Below, piece by piece: positions 4,929 through 6,512 of a stretch of 6,512 bases of DNA. Source of the stretch: an uncultured Lachnospiraceae bacterium (GTDB lineage: Bacteria; Bacillota; Clostridia; Lachnospirales; Lachnospiraceae). Under the pieces are notes generated by a model. The model had not been told where the DNA came from and made no database searches. It was given only the letters and a program-made list of their open reading frames with translations. How positions within the stretch are numbered: the stretch's first letter is position 1; every line of letters starts with the position of its first letter. A program made the position numbers and the translations under genes. The stretch is taken from NCBI GenBank assembly GCA_946533525.1, contig CAMNBW010000093.1, positions 1-6,512 on the forward strand, in the 5' to 3' direction.

Positions 4929-6512
4929 TTTAAACGGTTATTTTCAGCTTCATACGGACGAAAAGGGAACTTCCCTTATTATTCACAGGCCTCAGGGAGC
5001 CGGAAAGCCGGTTACCATGCTTGAGGTTGAGAATTATTTAAAGAAGAAAAAGCTTCCATACAGCGCTACGCTTGTGCGCAACGCCATCAATTCCAATTCG
5101 GAGGAGCCCATAAAGCTCCAGCAGACACCGTATTACAAAGTTAACGAAGAGACGAACTTAAGAGCCAGCGAGGACAGGATGAGCGTTATAGCCCGCCTGT
5201 ATCCTGCCGCGGGCGGAGGCATGGTCTCCCTCGAGGAAATAAAAAACGACCTTATCAATCAGGGCTACAAGGCGGAGCTGGATACTGAGAGCGTGGAGAA
5301 CTTCTTAAAGGACAGGAAGTACTGCACCGATTTCGTCATTGCCCACGGCATCCCTCCCGAAGAGAGCGAGGACGGCTATGTTGAATATTTCTTCAACACA
5401 GACCTCTCCGTAAAACCGGCGCAGAAGGAAGACGGGAGCGTGGATTTCTTCAATCTGAAGACGGTCTGCGAATGCAGGGAAGGAGATCTCCTTGCAAGGC
5501 TCCATCCCGCGAAGCAGGGAGGCTTCGGAGTGAATGTGCTGGGAGAGCACGTTCAGCCCCGTCCCGTGGAGAATGTGCAGCTTCTCTTCGGAAAAAATGT
5601 AGCCATAAATAAAGAGAGAACAGAGCTCACCGCTAATGTCAGCGGGCACGTGCGCCTCGCAGAGGGCATGGTGATAGTTTCCGACATTTACGAAGTAAAG
5701 GATGTGGATACGTCAACGGGCAACATCGATTATGACGGAAACCTCCTCATAAACGGCAATGTGCATGAGGGCTTTACTGTCAAGGCCTCCGGGGATATTG
5801 AGGTGCGCGGCGTCGTGGAAGGCGCTACGGTGGAGGCCGGCGGAACGGTTACCGTTGTACGAGGCATTAACGGCAACAACGTGGGAAAGGTGACCGCAGG
5901 GGTCAATATCATCTCCAAATATATAGAGAATACATCGGTGGAGGCGGGCAACTACGTCCAGACCGAGGCCATAATAAACAGCCAGGTTACGGCGGGCTCG
6001 ACCATAACGGTGGAGGGCAAGAGAGGCTTTATTACCGGGGGACCGATACGCGCCCGCAAAAGCATCAAGGCCAAGACCATAGGGTCGGACATGGGGACGA
6101 CAACTATTCTGGAAGTGGGGCTCGATCCGAAGAAGAAGGAGCGTATAGCCACCCTGCAAAAGGAGCTTCAGGACATAGGAAAGCAGTTGGCGCAGATGCA
6201 GCCCATCCTCCTTTCGGTCAAGCAGAAGCTCGCCCAGGGCATAAAGCTTCCGGCAGCCCAGGCCATGAACATGAAGAAGCTTTCCGATTCCTACGGGGAG
6301 CTTACGAAAAAGTCACAGGCGGACACCAAAGAGCTTATGGAGCTCGAGAAGGAGATGGATCTGGGAACGGATTCCTTTATCGAGGTTTCCGACTATGCCT
6401 ATCCCGGAACTCATCTCGAGGTCTCGGGAGCGAATCTTGTTATCAAGACAGCCTACCATTACTGCAAATTTGTCTGCGAGCGCGGCGAAGTAGCGATGAA
6501 ACCCATATTTTA
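4921..6512 (+). CDS. fapA: FapA/DUF342-family flagellar assembly protein (3' end at window edge)
   Basis: FapA-family (DUF342) proteins are associated with flagellar assembly and placement; the name comes from a Vibrio protein, and the molecular role in Gram-positives is unclear. The frame is open from ATG 4921 through codon 530, and the final two bases, TA, probably begin a stop codon. The C-terminus CKFVCERGEVAMKPIF looks like a natural family end. The N-terminal region includes AHGIPPEESEDGYVEYFF (from residue 141), the GIPP-DG element. EGDLLARLHPAKQGGFGVNV (from 187), LLFGKNV (about 221-227) and ANVSGHV follow. Residues about 267-400 are Gly/Val/Ile repeats (GNLLINGNVHEGFTV, GDIEVRGVVEGATVEAGG) expected to form a beta-helix. 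About 402-480 is a charged, probably coiled-coil segment. A strong AGGAGG (4909-4914) with 6 nt spacing fixes the start. It has no signal peptide, so it is probably cytoplasmic. Confidence 0.88.
   Translation, partial: MADLNGYFQLHTDEKGTSLIIHRPQGAGKPVTMLEVENYLKKKKLPYSATLVRNAINSNSEEPIKLQQTPYYKVNEETNLRASEDRMSVIARLYPAAGGGMVSLEEIKNDLINQGYKAELDTESVENFLKDRKYCTDFVIAHGIPPEESEDGYVEYFFNTDLSVKPAQKEDGSVDFFNLKTVCECREGDLLARLHPAKQGGFGVNVLGEHVQPRPVENVQLLFGKNVAINKERTELTANVSGHVRLAEGMVIVSDIYEVKDVDTSTGNIDYDGNLLINGNVHEGFTVKASGDIEVRGVVEGATVEAGGTVTVVRGINGNNVGKVTAGVNIISKYIENTSVEAGNYVQTEAIINSQVTAGSTITVEGKRGFITGGPIRARKSIKAKTIGSDMGTTTILEVGLDPKKKERIATLQKELQDIGKQLAQMQPILLSVKQKLAQGIKLPAAQAMNMKKLSDSYGELTKKSQADTKELMELEKEMDLGTDSFIEVSDYAYPGTHLEVSGANLVIKTAYHYCKFVCERGEVAMKPIF

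Noticed and set aside
5713..6159. Overlapping open frames on the - strand inside fapA
   Set aside because: The + strand frame has clear DUF342 motifs and a strong ribosome binding site; the reverse frames show none.

Overview
The window is a stretch of a co-directional chemotaxis/flagellar (fla/che) operon, all on the + strand, from a motile Gram-positive bacterium of the Clostridia type. Lachnospiraceae is my best guess, but it is an inference. The reasons are the paired cheC and cheD genes next to a sigma-28 gene (an order like the end of the Bacillus fla/che operon), strong G-rich Shine-Dalgarno sites, frequent AGG/AGA arginine and ATA isoleucine codons, and a CheA with a P2 domain between long Ala/Pro/Glu linkers. 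I cannot support a genus or species.

Layout: cheA (1-1830, 5' end outside the window); cheW (1866-2357); cheC (2392-3009); an intercistronic hairpin (3021-3053); cheD (3082-3567); a second hairpin (3574-3592); an unrecognised acidic protein with two membrane segments (3610-4047); sigD/fliA (4069-4839); a possible 21-codon ORF (4863-4928) whose stop overlaps the next start; and a FapA/DUF342 gene (4921 to the window end), which probably stops one base beyond the last base. No gap between supported genes exceeds about 80 bases. I see no mobile element, RNA gene, CRISPR array or convincing promoter or terminator, so the window reads as the interior of one long transcription unit.

How the genes work together: CheA and CheW form the core kinase complex with chemoreceptors and phosphorylate CheY, which lies outside the window. 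CheC (a CheY-P phosphatase) and CheD (a receptor glutamine deamidase) form the known adaptation pair, and the catalytic residues of both are intact. SigD directs transcription of late flagellar and chemotaxis genes. FapA-family proteins are linked to flagellar assembly.

The core machinery is conventional. The least explained parts are the acidic membrane protein between cheD and sigD, with nearly the same Glu-rich motif on both sides of its membrane hairpin and no clear ribosome binding site; the small ORF coupled to fapA; and the two hairpins flanking cheD that lack a U-tract.
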